Assembly: GCF_029633865.1 (NCBI RefSeq)
Contig: NC_079211.1
Location: forward strand, 9,848,295 to 9,912,294
Origin: Lampris incognitus
Lineage: Eukaryota; Chordata; Actinopteri; Lampriformes; Lampridae
DNA: 64,000 nucleotides
Direction of reading: 5' to 3'
Shown here: positions 10,511 through 21,893 of the stretch, piece after piece
Layout of the letters: each line of letters opens with the position of its first letter
Numbering within the stretch: the first letter of the stretch is position 1
Notes under the pieces: model-generated
What the model was told of the DNA's origin: nothing
Database searches by the model: none
The model's input: only the letters and a program-made list of their open reading frames with translations
Program-made: the position numbers and the translations under genes

Positions 10511-12832
10511 AAGGATGTGCAAAAAATGCAATATAAAACAAATTAGGGCCATTAGTCACATCAGACTAAAACTTAGGCTAAAACTATTATTGCTCAATAG
10601 AAAACAAAATCTAGCCAGGTCCTCTTTTTTATGACAACTCTTGAAGAAGAATGCTCTAGCACATCTGACAAATAATATAATTCAGTCTGATTTCATGACT
10701 TCTTGGACAACTACCTTATTTCCCACCTAAAACCACCCTAATCCTTGCTAGTAACAATGTTTTTGCAAATAAAGCTTTTACAGTTAAAAGCTGAGGACAT
10801 CAGTGAGCAGGGAAGCAGCAGCCTGAGGGGGTCCTGAGGTTTGTACTACTATTTTGACTAAGTCAGGCCTTTATTTTAGATTGCAGCTGGTATTCTGAAC
10901 ATTAACGACTCTGGACGCAGGCCTATATTCATGTCTTCTTCTGTCATGGCAAACCGTATCAAACAAATCTACAAAAAGTTTGCCTGGCGAAGCAGCAACC
11001 ACGCCACCGGACTGTAATGGCGCTAATCTACCACCAGACCTGGACAAACTCCGCTCGGTATTGACCACCGACCTGACCAGTACTCTAACTTAAGACGCTT
11101 AAAACAACTATCGATGAGGAACTGAAGCCTCTTTCCGCCACACTGGAGGAGACTGTGTCCACCACCGAGTCCCATACCCAGAAGCTGGCAGATGTGGACA
11201 CAGTGCTGTCAGATCACAGGCGGGTTGGGCCACATATCAAAATTTTCCTACCGGCCACCACCGTCAGCCAACAATCAGCGAGTGACACCCCCCCCCCCCC
11301 CTCAGCTTGCTAAGCAATAGGCTGTGAAGACAGGCTGAACAGCTGTCTGACACGATTTACAAAATAATAAAAAAAATTGAAAAAGTCTGATGGCGACAGA
11401 GAAGGACACGTTCGCTTGCAGCCTCCAAATAAACGAACAGGTGGGGAAAACACAACGATGCTATTAAATGATCAGGGTGCACAACTGTGCATGCAGTTTT
11501 TGGTCTAGTTCTCAAATGTGATTTATGAAGCGATGTTGCCTTTCAGCACCAATTGATCGCACAGCAACCACTAAAGATGGCTTAATTGTCATTTAGTCAA
11601 AGTGTGCGAGTTAAAATTTCACGTGCTCACGTTTGTGTAAGTGGCAGACATTACACTGCCAAATCTGCCAAATCTAGCAACAATCCATTTAGCGGTTACT
11701 GTGTTCCAAAAATGAAGTGGTCTATAGATGATTATTTTAAAACCAAAATGAGGGGAGGTGTAGGAGGCTGGTGGGGAGGGAGAGCCAATGAGAGGTTCCA
11801 ACTCAGACACCAACTGATGATGAAAGTGCAGGCAGGGAGAGACCGACTGAGCCAGTGAAGATGAAAAGTGCTACTTTCAACCACATTGGCTAACGTGGTA
11901 CCCGTGGTTGTGGTACAAGGGAAAGCTATGCTGTGTGTGTATTATAAGCATTGTGGCCTGTCTGTTGCAGGCAACTCTCAACTTGTTACTTGGTATACAC
12001 AGTTTAAGCTTGAAACTTTGAAGTTCAACAACAACAATAATTAACTAATTTCCCTGCAAGGGACAATAAAGATACTTTGACAGTAAGGAACAAAATCTGC
12101 AGGTACCGATGCATGACCCGAAACACTGAGCCCTCCTGACTACTTTTCAGCAGTTAGATGAGAGTAATCGCTCAGTGGAGGAGAACGAAATGGTCATCAA
12201 GTTCAACACCGCATATAACAGTGAAAGAAGAACTCCTGTTCACAAAATTAAAATCTTAATATCAAATTTAAACTTAATATTCACATTAAAATATTGTGCA
12301 AGTATCAAGTCGGGTCACTGTCAATCTTTACATCAATGCAAAACTAGGGTATGCAAATTAATACAACTATTCATCAGTATGCAAAGTTATTGATATTGAA
12401 TTATATCACGCTGTACAAGAAAGAAAAAAAAAGTGCGAGCCAATCATGTGCTGGTGTGACCAACTGAGAAGGTTGGTAGCGGAAAAGTTTGTCTGGAGCC
12501 CTGTCAGGGGTCAAAATATTTCTCACTCCGCCAACCTAACCAGACGGCATAAGGATGGAAAAAAAAAAATCACTCACCGATATGCCACAAATCCTCGCCC
12601 TGAGCTGTATAAGGAACGCATGACCCTGCAAACTGAATTTGATTTACTCTCAACTAAATGAGCAGAGAGCGTATGCTTTTACAGTCTCGTGGGAACTAAT
12701 ATGGTGGTAAGGCAGCTCGTCTGCTTGCACACCAGCTGAAACGTCAAGCTGTTTCACATCTGATCCCTCAAATTAGAGACTCCTCTGGTAACCTGCTGTC
12801 TGACCCCGCTGATGTCAATGTAACGTTTAAAT

Positions 12833-13526
12833 CCGTGCTACTCAACATGCGGCCCAAGGTTAATATTATTGCGGCCCTTGGTTGCATTCTTATTGTCATA
12901 GCAACTGCCAATAAAAATCTGATATTCTCATTTCAATGAACACAAACCATTTCTAAACTAAATTCTTACTGACCACAAGAGGGCGATCATGCATACTGTG
13001 CTTATTTAGCAATCGTGGGCTCAACAAAGAAGATAAGACAACCGCTAACTGTGCAAGAAGTCTATAATATGATACTAACACTAAGATGAATATCACTTTT
13101 TGAATGAAGCTTTTCATGACTCTTGTTTGTGCTTGTCTTTTACTGTATTACAGGCCTGGATGAATAGCAGCTCGCCAGTCAAGCCATGCAGTTGAGGTCA
13201 GCTGATGTCCTTTTTCAGTTTATCTGTGAAAAACACTTAAATATTTGTATTTTATTTTTCCATTTGTTCCAAGAGAATAAACTTATCTGATACTCAGGCC
13301 TGATTTCAATTTAGTAGGCATATTTATTTTATTAACCATTGAATTTTATTGCAAAAGCAATCTAAAACTTACATTTAATGAATAAAACCTACTTATTTTA
13401 TCATTTGATATCCATGTGGCTTGAAAACACGACAAAATAGTTCATTACCAAATTAGGGTTGCGGCCCTTTGACAAAGCTGTATCTTGCGGTATGGCCCCT
13501 GAGCTATGTAAAGTTGAGTAGCCCTG
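12833..13526. mobile_element. hAT-type MITE in the L1 (GTYTAAAT target duplication)
   Basis: A 694-bp insertion whose ends (CCGTGCTACTCAAC and GTTGAGTAGCCCTG) are inverted repeats of the type CAGGGCTACTCAAC. It is flanked by GTTTAAAT (12825-12832) and GTCTAAAT (13527-13534), an 8-bp duplication with one change. Removing it restores the L1 frame VNVTFKSFNS. The subterminal GCGGCCC words are typical of fish hAT elements. No transposase is seen. Confidence 0.85.
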
Positions 13527-14329
13527 GTCTAAATCATTCAACTCTACTATTCTCAAATCAGATTCTCCTACCCAAACAATTACTCCAGACTGATTTTTTG
13601 ACAATTTGGCAACACCCACCATTGACCCTGCAACTGCAGGTGATTTGGACTCATCACAGGAGCTAGATGAAGTAACAAGAGCAACTAAGTCAATGCAGAG
13701 TAATAAACCCCCAGGCCTGGATGGCTATCCAAATGTGTTTATTAAGAAATTCTGCAATAAACTAGCCCCACTTCTTTTGGATATGTACAATGAGTCAATG
13801 GAACACCAACCACTTTCGTTCAAGCATCAATCTCACTGCTACTTAAAAAGGACCCCACTTCCTGTGGATCCAACATACCCTTGTCCCTTCTAAACGTGAA
13901 TGTCAAGGTGTTAGCAAAGGTGTTGGTAAGTCGTCTGGATGTGATCCTCCCTGTATTCGTCTTGGAGGAAGAGAAAGGATTTATTGGAGGTCACTACTCT
14001 TTCTTCAACATATGCACCCTTATGAATAGCCTTTACTCTGGGCAAACCTCAAAACGTCCTGCACTTGTTAAATCGTTAGAAGCAGAAAAGGCATTCATTA
14101 GAATAGCGTGGGAATATCTCTTTGCTGCTCTTAAAAACACTTGGCTTTGGTGACCATTTCACCTCATGGATCCGTCTTCTATATACTAACTCCTATATAC
14201 TATATACTAACTCCTCTGCATTAATGATATGCGATCTGATTATTTTGCACTGTCATGTGGGACTCATCAAGGTGGCCCTTTAAGTCCCCTTTTATTCGCT
14301 TTAGCGATAGAGCCCCTTTAAGTAGCCGT

Positions 14330-14541
14330 GCGTTCCTCCCCCCTATTCCATGGAGATTTTTAAGATTACTTTTTTGGCATTTTCCGCCTTTATTTGATAG
14401 CGATAGTCGAGAGAGAGACAGGAAAGGCAGGGGAGAGAGAGGGGATGTCATGCAACAAAGGGGCCGAACCCAGGCCACTGTGGTAAGGATTCAACCTTGT
14501 GTGGTACACACTCTACTAGGTGATCCACCGGGGTGCACCCA
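14330..14541 (-). mobile_element. second tRNA-derived SINE/MITE family, inside the L1
   Basis: Read on the minus strand it opens GGTGCACCCCGGTGGATCAC, then CTAGTAGAGTGTGTACC, and has box B-like GGCCTGGGTTCGGCCCC. It ends with TCTCTCTCGACTATCGC and a TATCAAATAAAGGCGGAAAA body. It interrupts the L1 just before VSFYADD. I recognise the words as a widespread fish repeat with a tRNA-like end, distinct from the 420-bp SINE. The exact left boundary is uncertain. Confidence 0.7.
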
Positions 14542-16735
14542 TCGGGTATCTTTTTATGCAGATGACCTGTTACTTTACGTTACGAACCCTGCAGCTGCTA
14601 TTCCCACTATAGTTGATGAATTTGGCTCTTTTTATGGTTATAAGTCAAATCCTCAGTAAAGTTAATGTTTTCCCATTAATATAACTGCTTCACAGCACCA
14701 GCAGTCAAACTTGCCTTAACGCATAAGCCAATCAGGGTTCAAATATCTTGGGGTTAATATTACTTGCTCTCAGGGAGCTCTTTTTTCTGCAAAATTCACT
14801 CCCCAACTTTCTCAAACAAAATCTGACTTTCAGAGATGGAATAACCTCCCTTTGACTCTAGTCGGCACAATTAATGTAAAAATTACTATTTCATCAAAAT
14901 GTCAATTTCAATCCATCCCGCAATGTTTACCAAAGTCATTTTTTTCCATTCTTTAAATAAATTCATCACATTTTTTTTAGGCAGGGAAACTTCCTAGAAT
15001 TAGTATAAGTGTACTACAGGAAAGTACATTTGGGGGTGGCCTTGCCCTGACAAATTTCTGGTACTGTTACTTGGGAGCGAGCATCAAAAACTTTTTATTC
15101 TGGTTTCATGTAGCTGACACCTGACCTGACAATCAAGGCCATCATGCATGCCAACATCTCTCCCTGTGCTACTATGTTCCTCATACCCTGTTTCTCTATC
15201 CCAGTACACAACAAATACAGTTGTGTTGACCTCCCTAAAAACCTGGTATCAGCTCCAGTGTCGATTCAAATTCACAGCTGCTTCGACTTTAGGTCCCATC
15301 ACTAATAATCACCTATCCCCCCCTTGTTTTGGACTCCTGTTATCCTTGTGGAAATGAAATGGAATTACCGGCTTTCAAGACCTTTATCATACTTTCTCTG
15401 GCTTTGTATCCCTGTCGAGCAAACAAGATTTGCCATGCTCTCATCTTCTCTGTTATTATGTATCCCCTCATTTTCCCTCATTTCCTTCACCACCAACTCT
15501 GTTGCCTTGGGAGGAACTGCCCACATTTAGGCGCAGCCAGAAATCATTAATCTCTCGGATTTATCTCTGCCTTATGTCATTTAACAATAAATCAGTTGTC
15601 AAAGCTAAAGCTGCTTGGGTGAAAGACATGAATGTTGAGCTTTCCAACAACTGATGGGGTGAGGCAATTAAAAGGGTAAACTCTACTACTTCATGTGCAC
15701 TACCGGGTCTTATACAGTTTAACATCCTTCATAGGATCCAATAGTCCAAGGCCAAATTAGCAAAAATAGACCCAAATGTGAATAGCAGATGTAACTGTTG
15801 TAGCCAAGCCCCTGCAGACCTTAGCCATAGGTTTTACTTTTGTCTAAAATTACAAAGATTTTGGGGCATCATTTTTAAAACTTTATCTAATATTCTGAAC
15901 TGACTCTGCAGTCATGTCCCTTGATTGCCATCTTTGGGGTCCCTGCAGACACGGCAACCTTACGTCCCAATCAGGCAGATGTAATTGCATTGTTTTCCCT
16001 CCTCGCACAAAGGAGGATTCTACTCTTGTGGAAATCATCTAGACCTCCATTAGCATCTTCCCGGTTGGGGGACATGATGTTATTTCTCAAACTTGAGAAA
16101 ATCAAATTTACACTGAAGAGGCCCAGTTGAGAAATTTAATGTCAGGTAAAAACCCTTAATATCACATTTCAGCAAGCTAAAGGGAAAAAAAGCTTCTGAT
16201 TGATCAGCCATAACCATCTTACCAGTATAATGTTCCAAGGATTACTTTTAATCCCAAGTAACTTTTTTTTTCTCATTATTTCCAGTTTATCTTTTTATTT
16301 ATTTTGCCCCTTTTTTGTCCTTGTCATTTTGTTTATTTACCGCTAGTTTGATGTCCCCATAATGGCTTTTTGCACATCTGTTGAGTCATATAAAGATCCA
16401 TGTCATATATACATATATATTTTCTTCTTCTTTCAGCTTATTCCATTTCTCAGGGGTCAAGAGAGTGGATTTTAGTTTCCATCGTTCCATCATAGTGTGC
16501 GTGTGCTAAATCTTGTGTCCTACATGTATGCAACTTAAGTAGCCTGTGTATGTTCTTCCACTTCTCTATATTTTTCACATCTCTTATCATTCTGTATTTG
16601 TTATAATTCTAGTCAACTTTACTAATAGCTATTTGATCCTATGTATGCCCTGTAAGTTACTTGTATTTAGTTTGGTTTATTAATATTATTTCCAATGAAG
16701 ACCCAAGGATTGTTTGGGGTGGGTGGGGGGTGATG

Positions 16736-16774
16736 TTCCCACCCTCCCCCTCTATATGAGGGGGAGGGTGGGAA
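16736..16774. repeat. perfect 17-bp inverted repeat, 5-nt loop
   Basis: TTCCCACCCTCCCCCTC, loop TATAT, then its exact reverse complement. It lies in the L1 3' untranslated region, next to G-rich GGGGTGGGTGGGGGG. Confidence 0.97.
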
Positions 16775-19351
16775 GGAGGGAGTGGGGTAAGAGTGATGAG
16801 GATTACTGTTAATGTAATTCACCGTTAATGTAATTGTATTAAAATTCCATAAAAAATTTTAAAAGTAGCATATCTGGTGAAATTGTGTAGCTCTTTAATT
16901 CATTAATATAGTAATACATATCACAAAAATCATAAATACACAATGCAGATTTTTTCCAATATTGCTCAGCCCTAATTCAGGTACTAATTTATATAGATAT
17001 TTTTTTAAATAATTTTGTTTATATTTCATATCAATGAATTCCTATTATGCACACACTGCATGCTGTACAAAATAATGCATTAAATAAACGTGTCTTTACA
17101 AAATTAGTGTGTCTAAGCATCCTGATTTCAACTCCAAGGCAAAAAAAATTGTGTTTCGCTTCTAATTGAAAGACATGCAGCCGCCCAGTAGCTCAAACAA
17201 AGTGGCTGCTGTATTTGGATCATTTTTTGTTTTGCTTTGAGCAATGTAAAACTGTTTTTCCACCACGTTCTTGTTATCAGCGTAGCTGCTTTTCTTCTCG
17301 ATTAGGGGCGAGAGGGTCTAAGACTCACAGCAGATTAAATCCTTAACCCTTCTTTCATTTCTATCGTTTTGTTTCCTTGTTTTTCCAGGCGTACCTGAAC
17401 TAAACTAGACAGAGACCAGGAATGGAGGCCTCCAGCAGCCCCAGATATCTGAGGGAACGCTGGGACTGAGAGACTGATCAGCCCATACTCAGCTCTCTGG
17501 TTAGGGGAAAAGGATTGGAAGAGTGCCTGACGCCTGGAGGCTAAAACAGGCAGTTTATGCGTTGGAGGGGTGGGGAGAGAGAGGGTAAGAGGGACCGGTG
17601 GATGAGAGGAGGAGGCGCCATATTTCACTCTCTCCCTACAGAACACAAGACAAACCCTCATCACATACTCCCTCCCCCATTTCCCATTATGACTCAGTGG
17701 GCCACATGTACTCAAGAAAGGGATGTGTAAATGAGGACGGAAGGGCCTATCCACCTGTCAATCTTTGACTATTCAACCCATAATACTCCTTGGTGCCTCC
17801 ATCAATGCATCAACTGGCACAAGGAACCAGATGACCCAGTGCTAAAGCTGTAAATCTATAAACATATCTACCAGCCAGCCTTCACAATGTCCTCTCGGAT
17901 GAGATTACTACATCAGCACGGACATTTTCTTTAACACACCCATTACGTGTGTGTGTGTGTTTAGAAGATGGCAGGAACTATCCTATCTCTGAGGTCTATC
18001 CTCTAGCCACAGATTCCAGATTAGATACTAAGAATCCCAGTGGGGTCATCGAATTGGTGCAGCAACTGGGCATACCAATAGTCTCAAGATCTAACCTCTG
18101 AAAGTTTTACGACTATCCAATGAAACTAGCACTGTAAGTGACATGTGTATTCATGCTGGAGGCTCAAATTCCAAGTCAATGTGTTACATGCAAACATGGA
18201 AAACGAGAAAGCATAGGAGCGAGGTGAGCAAGTTACTATTTAAATACTTGTAACCAGTAACTACCCTGTTTCTTCTGTTCACTGACCTACAAGGATATAA
18301 ACGCCTCAAATGCTAAATACATTTCGGTCACATCCATTTCTGATGTCCACTCACTGACAACAATGCCTGAAGGTTTCCAGTCTAAATGACAGGAGCTGAA
18401 CCCAAAGAGATGGAACCGAACGGCTTTTGGCTAACACGTTACATGAAATTCTGCTGTGTCTGAGAAAAGAGGGGGGGGGGGAAACATGCTGGGTAACTCC
18501 TTGCCATACCTGCAAAACTTGTTCCTGCAAAACACAAGTTGATATGTGTTTAAACTGAGGGGGCAGGGAGAAAGCTCCAGATTCACCCGAGCAGAATATG
18601 AATATTGTAACACTCAAGAGCCACAAAAAAAAAAAATTCTGCCTTAAGTGATGTAAAATCTTTTCATTGAAATTTAGACACTACCCATGCTTTCAGGAGA
18701 TGTGACAAGAGTGGATTCTTTACAGATGTCAGTCATCTTTTTTCTGCCATAGTTAACTGCCAGGAAGCCTGGGTCCAAACCAAAGATCATAAACCGGTTA
18801 AGAGGTATCAGACAGCATGGGCGTCTTTCTGCCTGCAACCCCAGCAGCATACTTTTGGCTACCAGGTTACGTTAAAATTAGGGGGGGTTTTTTGTTTGTT
18901 TTTTTAAAGTTGGTTACATTGACTAGCACATTATGAGTTACAGCATAAACACTATCTTGATTCTTCTATTCACCTCCTCACGAGGATCTGGTGCACTTCC
19001 ACTGAATGCACTCGGCATGAATCAAATGCACCACTGACCACGACATGGTTACTATGTAGCAAATGTGCAACAAGTGCCACTCCACACAGAACTATAATGA
19101 TTACTAGTGCTTGTACAACCACTCCTTCATATGACACTACCATAATTAATGTGCAACAACTGCGCTACCACTACTTGAAATAGCAAAACTATATGATCAT
19201 GTAGGGAAAGAACGACTACTCCTTCGTGTAGTGCAACTAAGATATGATGACTATTTAGCCAACATACTGCTGCTACCTCTTCACAAATTATTGCAATGAC
19301 ATGGCTAATGTGTAGCGCTCTGCGATGCACTCGGATTCATGCGCCAATTTC

Positions 19352-19416
19352 GTGCTCTCTGCTGAGTCGCCCCGGATAAGGGCGTCTGCCGAACGAGCTG
19401 AAACATAAATGAAAGT
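19352..19416 (+). repeat. SINE/LINE 3'-tail-like fragment
   Basis: AGTCGCCCCGGATAAGGGCG followed by TCTGCCGAA resembles the conserved 3' tail (CGCT.TGGATAA.AGCGTCTGC) shared by many fish SINEs and their partner LINEs. Only the tail is visible. Confidence 0.45.
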
Positions 19417-19724
19417 TTCAGTGCATTAATTCAGAGTCGTCGAGATAACCGTGAGACGAACAGCCCCGCAACAGGCAGCCAAGGTTGACCGCCTAACTAG
19501 CTAAGCCTGGTCGGCCTCTGCTGATTAGCCGCCGTTAGCCAGACGGTCCAAGCGTGTCTTGAGTTGGCAGAGGCGTAAGCGCGTCTTCCGGGACGCCATA
19601 TACAACGGAAACCCAGCGGACAGAAGGGTGCGAACGGCGGGGAAAGGGACGTCACCTTTCAATCAAACGCCATCTGAAACGTGAACGTGAATTAAGAAAT
19701 GACATTAGCGCGCCGTTGACTTAC

Positions 19725-19810
19725 CTCCGCTTCTCCGACGCGACCACCTGGAACTACAGGCAGATCACGTGTCGCTTTTGGGGGGCAGGCGCCTCGGGCG
19801 ACCGGGGCCC
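19725..19810 (-). other. canx: calnexin exon 1, 5' untranslated
   Basis: The minus strand shows a textbook donor, GCGGAG|GTAAGTCAAC, so the exon ends at 19725. The surroundings are CpG-rich and the first ATG of the protein sits three bases into the next exon, so this exon is non-coding. CCAAT boxes on the same strand (19832-19828 and 19885-19881) suggest a start near 19750-19810. The 5' boundary is an inference. Confidence 0.7.
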
Positions 19811-20060
19811 GCCTTCTTTTGCCGCCGATTGGTCAGCACGGCGGTCGTTTCCGCGTTTCCCCGTCCGCCGTCGGCAGATTATTGGGTGGGTAAAATGTTC
19901 GTCGACATGAATGGTTTCCGCCTCCGATGTGCACCTCGTGGACGGCGGTGGTTGGTCCAGCGGTAGGCGGAAGTGTGTGCTCATTAGCGGGAGGAAACAA
20001 TATGGAGGGCGGGCTGAGCCCTGTCGGTTGAGCCGTCTTCCCAGCGTGTGGTCAAGATAC
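19727..20060 (-). promoter_or_regulatory. CpG-rich calnexin promoter with CCAAT boxes
   Basis: CpG dinucleotides are dense from about 19540 to 20060, unlike the flanks. On the minus strand there are two CCAAT boxes (19832 and 19885). No TATA box is obvious. The position fits the promoter of the exon that ends at 19725. Confidence 0.7.
19937..19955 (-). promoter_or_regulatory. ERSE-like element
   Basis: On the minus strand: CCAAC, nine bases (CACCGCCGT), CCACG. The ER stress response element is CCAAT-N9-CCACG, so spacing and right half are exact and the left half has one mismatch. Calnexin encodes an ER chaperone, so the site is functionally plausible. Activity is inference. Confidence 0.5.
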
Positions 20061-20363
20061 GTCCGATTTGATATTTTACCGGGTTTTTTTTTTTAATCTT
20101 TAAACTCAGCGGCGATGAAAAAAATATACGTGAAAAAAATACCTGTGATCTTTTCAAAATTACCTCACGCTCAAAGCAAAACTGTTGGACGCCGTACAAG
20201 AGCGTTTTGCAGAGGACCCGTATTTAAAAGATCTCAAAGAAACCAGCATCTGTTTCTGAACGATCGGGATTTCACCCCTACCTAAAAAGACCCCGGGCCC
20301 GGTTTTTAAACTCTACATGTTGTCAAGATAAACACCCAGTTGAGATACTAGTGCCTTACATGT

Positions 20364-20502
20364 TGCAGCGAATTCGGGGGGGGCAACGCAACTACAGAAA
20401 GCTGCCGCGGACGGGAAGCGAACCCGTAACCCCCGCACCGCAGGAGACAGCGCTAACCGCTCGACTAAAGGCTCAGATCTTCTTATTCATGCACGCTACG
20501 AT
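20364..20502 (-). mobile_element. tRNA-bearing miniature LTR, copy 1
   Basis: On the plus strand it opens TGCAGCGAATTCGGGGG, carries the complement of a perfect T-arm (ACGGG-TTCGCTT-CCCGT on the minus strand) and of box A (TAGTCGAGCGG), and runs to CATGCACGCTACGAT. Possible 4-bp duplication ATGT (20360-20363 and 20503-20506). The right terminus is degraded and lacks the hairpin seen in the other copies. Confidence 0.65.
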
Positions 20503-20568
20503 ATGTTACGTTTACACTGTGTATGTTCTACACTGTTGATAGAGAGACACTGTGGAAAGTGCTAGACG

Positions 20569-20774
20569 CAGGGGTGTCAAACTCCAGGCCTCGAGGGCCG
20601 CAGTGTCTGCAGGTATTTGTTGCAACCGTGCACTACACCACCTGATTTAACTAATTAGCTCACTTCCTGGATCAAAGAGGGAAAGGAACTAGTTTGATCA
20701 GGTTGTGTAGTGCACGGTTGCAACAAATACCTGCAGACACTGCGGCCCTCGAGGCCTGGAGTTTGACACCCCTG
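20569..20774. mobile_element. foldback hAT MITE in the LINE
   Basis: A 206-bp element with long inverted arms, about 75 bp each, starting CAGGGGTGTCAAACTCCAGG and ending in its reverse complement. CAGGGGTGTCAAAC is a known hAT-Charlie-type terminus. Flanks are TGCTAGAC plus one extra base on the left and TGCTAGAG on the right (8-bp duplication, one change). Excision would restore LWKVLETYG. Confidence 0.9.
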
Positions 20775-20852
20775 TGCTAGAGACTTATGGCTGCCCCCAG
20801 AAACTGATCAGCATCATCAGACTTTTCCACGTTGATATGACAGGGAAAGTAT

Positions 20853-20988
20853 TGCAACCGGTTATTTTCTCGCCCGGTTGCGGGATTCGATACGAGGTGT
20901 ACTGCACCACAAGGCGACATCACTAACCGCTCGGCTAAAGGGTCAGACCCGTTAGCTAGGGGCTAACGTGTCTTATTAGTAGTTTACA
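20853..20988 (-). mobile_element. tRNA-bearing miniature LTR, copy 2 (solo)
   Basis: 136 bp, plus-strand ends TGCAACCGG...AGTTTACA, with perfect GTAT duplications (20849-20852, 20989-20992). On the minus strand: hairpin GTTAGC/GCTAAC-like, then GGGTC-T-GACCC, then TTTAGCCGAGCGGTTAG (perfect box A) and a box B-like ATCGAATCCCGC. It sits in the LINE codon run GKVS, which reads through if the element and one duplication are removed. No primer site or internal region follows. Confidence 0.88.
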
Positions 20989-21681
20989 GTATCAATTGGA
21001 GGAGACCTCAGCGATGCTTTCAACATCAAGCATGGAGTGAAGCAGGGGTGTGTGCTTGCGCCGACCCTATTCGCGTTATATCTCGCTGCAGTCCTAGAAA
21101 CAATGTCAGCCAACTTGAGGGGTGGCTTGTACATCAGGACCCGAACAGATGGAAACCGCTACAGTCTTGCGAGACTCAAGGCGTCTACCAAAACAACAGA
21201 ACTCTGTGTTCGAGAGCTTCTCTGTGTAGATGACTCAGCTCTGGTTGCCAGTGGTCCTGGAGAAATGCAAGAAATAGTAGACCGCTTCTCTTCAGCAGCT
21301 ACCCTCTGCGGCCTGAAAATCAACATCTCCAGACAGAGCTTCTGTACCAGCCTCTCCCTCAGAAAAGCCCCGAAGAAGGTCAGCCCAGTATTTTGGTTGA
21401 TGGAGCAACTCTGAAGACCACTGAGTGCTTTACCTACCTGGGCAGTGCTGTGACAGATATAAACTCCTCTGACTTAGAAGTGGACAGAAGAATCCAAGCG
21501 GCCGCAAACGACTTTGGTCCCACCATGACAGGCTGACAACAAAGATCAAGGTCTACAACACAGATGTTCTCCCGTCTCTATTATACTCCACCGAATGGAT
21601 GACCCTGTATCGCAAGCACATCAAGAAGCTCACCACCATACAGCTCCGTCATCTGCTGTGAATCAAATGGGAAGACAAGGT

Positions 21682-21763
21682 GCAGCATATCAGCTCCCTC
21701 ACGCCTCTGGGCGCACTCACTTCCGATGGCCTCACGGTCTCTCCATCCCACTTCTGACACCAA
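21682..21763 (-). mobile_element. miniature LTR element, internal segment 2 with tRNA-Leu(CAA) primer site
   Basis: Plus strand 21745-21762 reads ATCCCACTTCTGACACCA. This equals the 3' end of vertebrate tRNA-Leu(CAA) plus CCA, so on the minus strand it is a primer-binding site one base after LTR copy 3. The segment is about 82 bp with a purine-rich GGCGTGAGGGAGCTGA at its far end. The following LTR is not visible; the LINE resumes. Confidence 0.75.
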
Positions 21764-21893
21764 TGCAGCGAATTAATTTCCGCCCGCTGCGGGATTCGAT
21801 CACGCGTTGTACTGCACCACGAGGCGACATCGCTAACCGCTCGACTAAAGGGGGCCGATCCCTTGGCGTTCGGCCAATAAGTCGTCTTGTACA
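21764..21893 (-). mobile_element. tRNA-bearing miniature LTR, copy 3
   Basis: 130 bp, plus-strand ends TGCAGCGAATT...CTTGTACA. On the minus strand it carries hairpin TTGGC-cgaac-GCCAA, then box A TAGTCGAGCGGTTAGCG and box B-like GATCGAATCCCGC. It lies between internal segments 1 and 2, so it is the 3' LTR of one unit and the 5' LTR of the next. Confidence 0.8.

Larger units (their letters stand above)
10870..16860 (+). mobile_element. decayed L1-type LINE with nested insertions
   Basis: Read on the plus strand, antisense to calnexin. 10990-11225 encodes an ORF1-like coiled-coil piece (ELKPLSATLEETVSTTESHT, QKLADVDTVL). 12560-12830 encodes the pre-RT part of ORF2 (NPRPELYKERM, HQLKRQAVSHLIPQIRDSSG, NLLSDPADVNVTFKS). 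13535-14325 carries SMQSNKPPGLDGYP and RPALVKSLEAEKAF. 14545-14660 has the RT active site in VSFYADDLLLYV (YADD at 14555-14566). 14700-16180 encodes the C-terminal part (STLGPI.NNHLSPP, LIQFNILHRIQ). Frameshifts and stops are many, and most of the endonuclease is gone. The 3' untranslated part runs to about 16860. The region 11230-12420 is not clearly LINE and holds CCCTGCAAGGGACAATAAAG at 12053, which looks like another LINE's 3' end. Confidence 0.82.
7016..19724 (-). other. calnexin intron 1
   Basis: A 12.7-kb first intron. 7100-8310 and 8360-8770 have no recognisable gene; a G-run lies near 7270-7285. 9016-9707 and 10040-10870 show nothing I can name. 16861-19340 is unassigned AT-rich sequence with a few simple runs (T and G near 18880, G near 18470). 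The identifiable inserts are listed separately. Confidence 0.7.
1..19960 (-). other. canx: calnexin gene, 5' portion (gene span)
   Basis: This entry ties together exon 1 (to 19725), the coding exons at 7012-6764, 5876-5803 and 2410-2352, and the introns between them. Calnexin is a type I membrane lectin chaperone of the ER that binds monoglucosylated N-glycans on folding glycoproteins. The exons encode a signal peptide, an acidic luminal stretch and the start of the globular lectin domain. All junctions have GT donors and AG acceptors, and the codon phases agree across them. The remaining lectin domain, P-domain, transmembrane segment and tail must lie left of position 1. Calmegin is the closest alternative. 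The start-proximal acidic stretch and the PPTPK junction fit calnexin better. Confidence 0.92.
20533..21681 (+). mobile_element. LINE reverse transcriptase fragment, twice interrupted
   Basis: The plus strand encodes VDRETLWKVLETYGCPQKLI, then SIIRLFHVDMTGKVS, then HGVKQGCVLAPTLFALYLAA and a degenerate active site LCVDDSALVA, then LYSTEWMTLYRKHIKKLTT near the end. These are RT motifs of a non-LTR element of RTE-like type, without its 5' and 3' ends. The frame is interrupted by a hAT MITE (20569-20774) and a solo LTR (20853-20988), and reads on in phase when both are removed. A stop follows RHLL near 21661 and there is a frameshift near 21400, so the copy is dead. Confidence 0.85.

Noticed and set aside
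11586..11858. Frame with PFSGYCVPKMKWSIDDYFK
   Set aside because: Short, no start context, no recognised domain; lies in transposon-rich intron.
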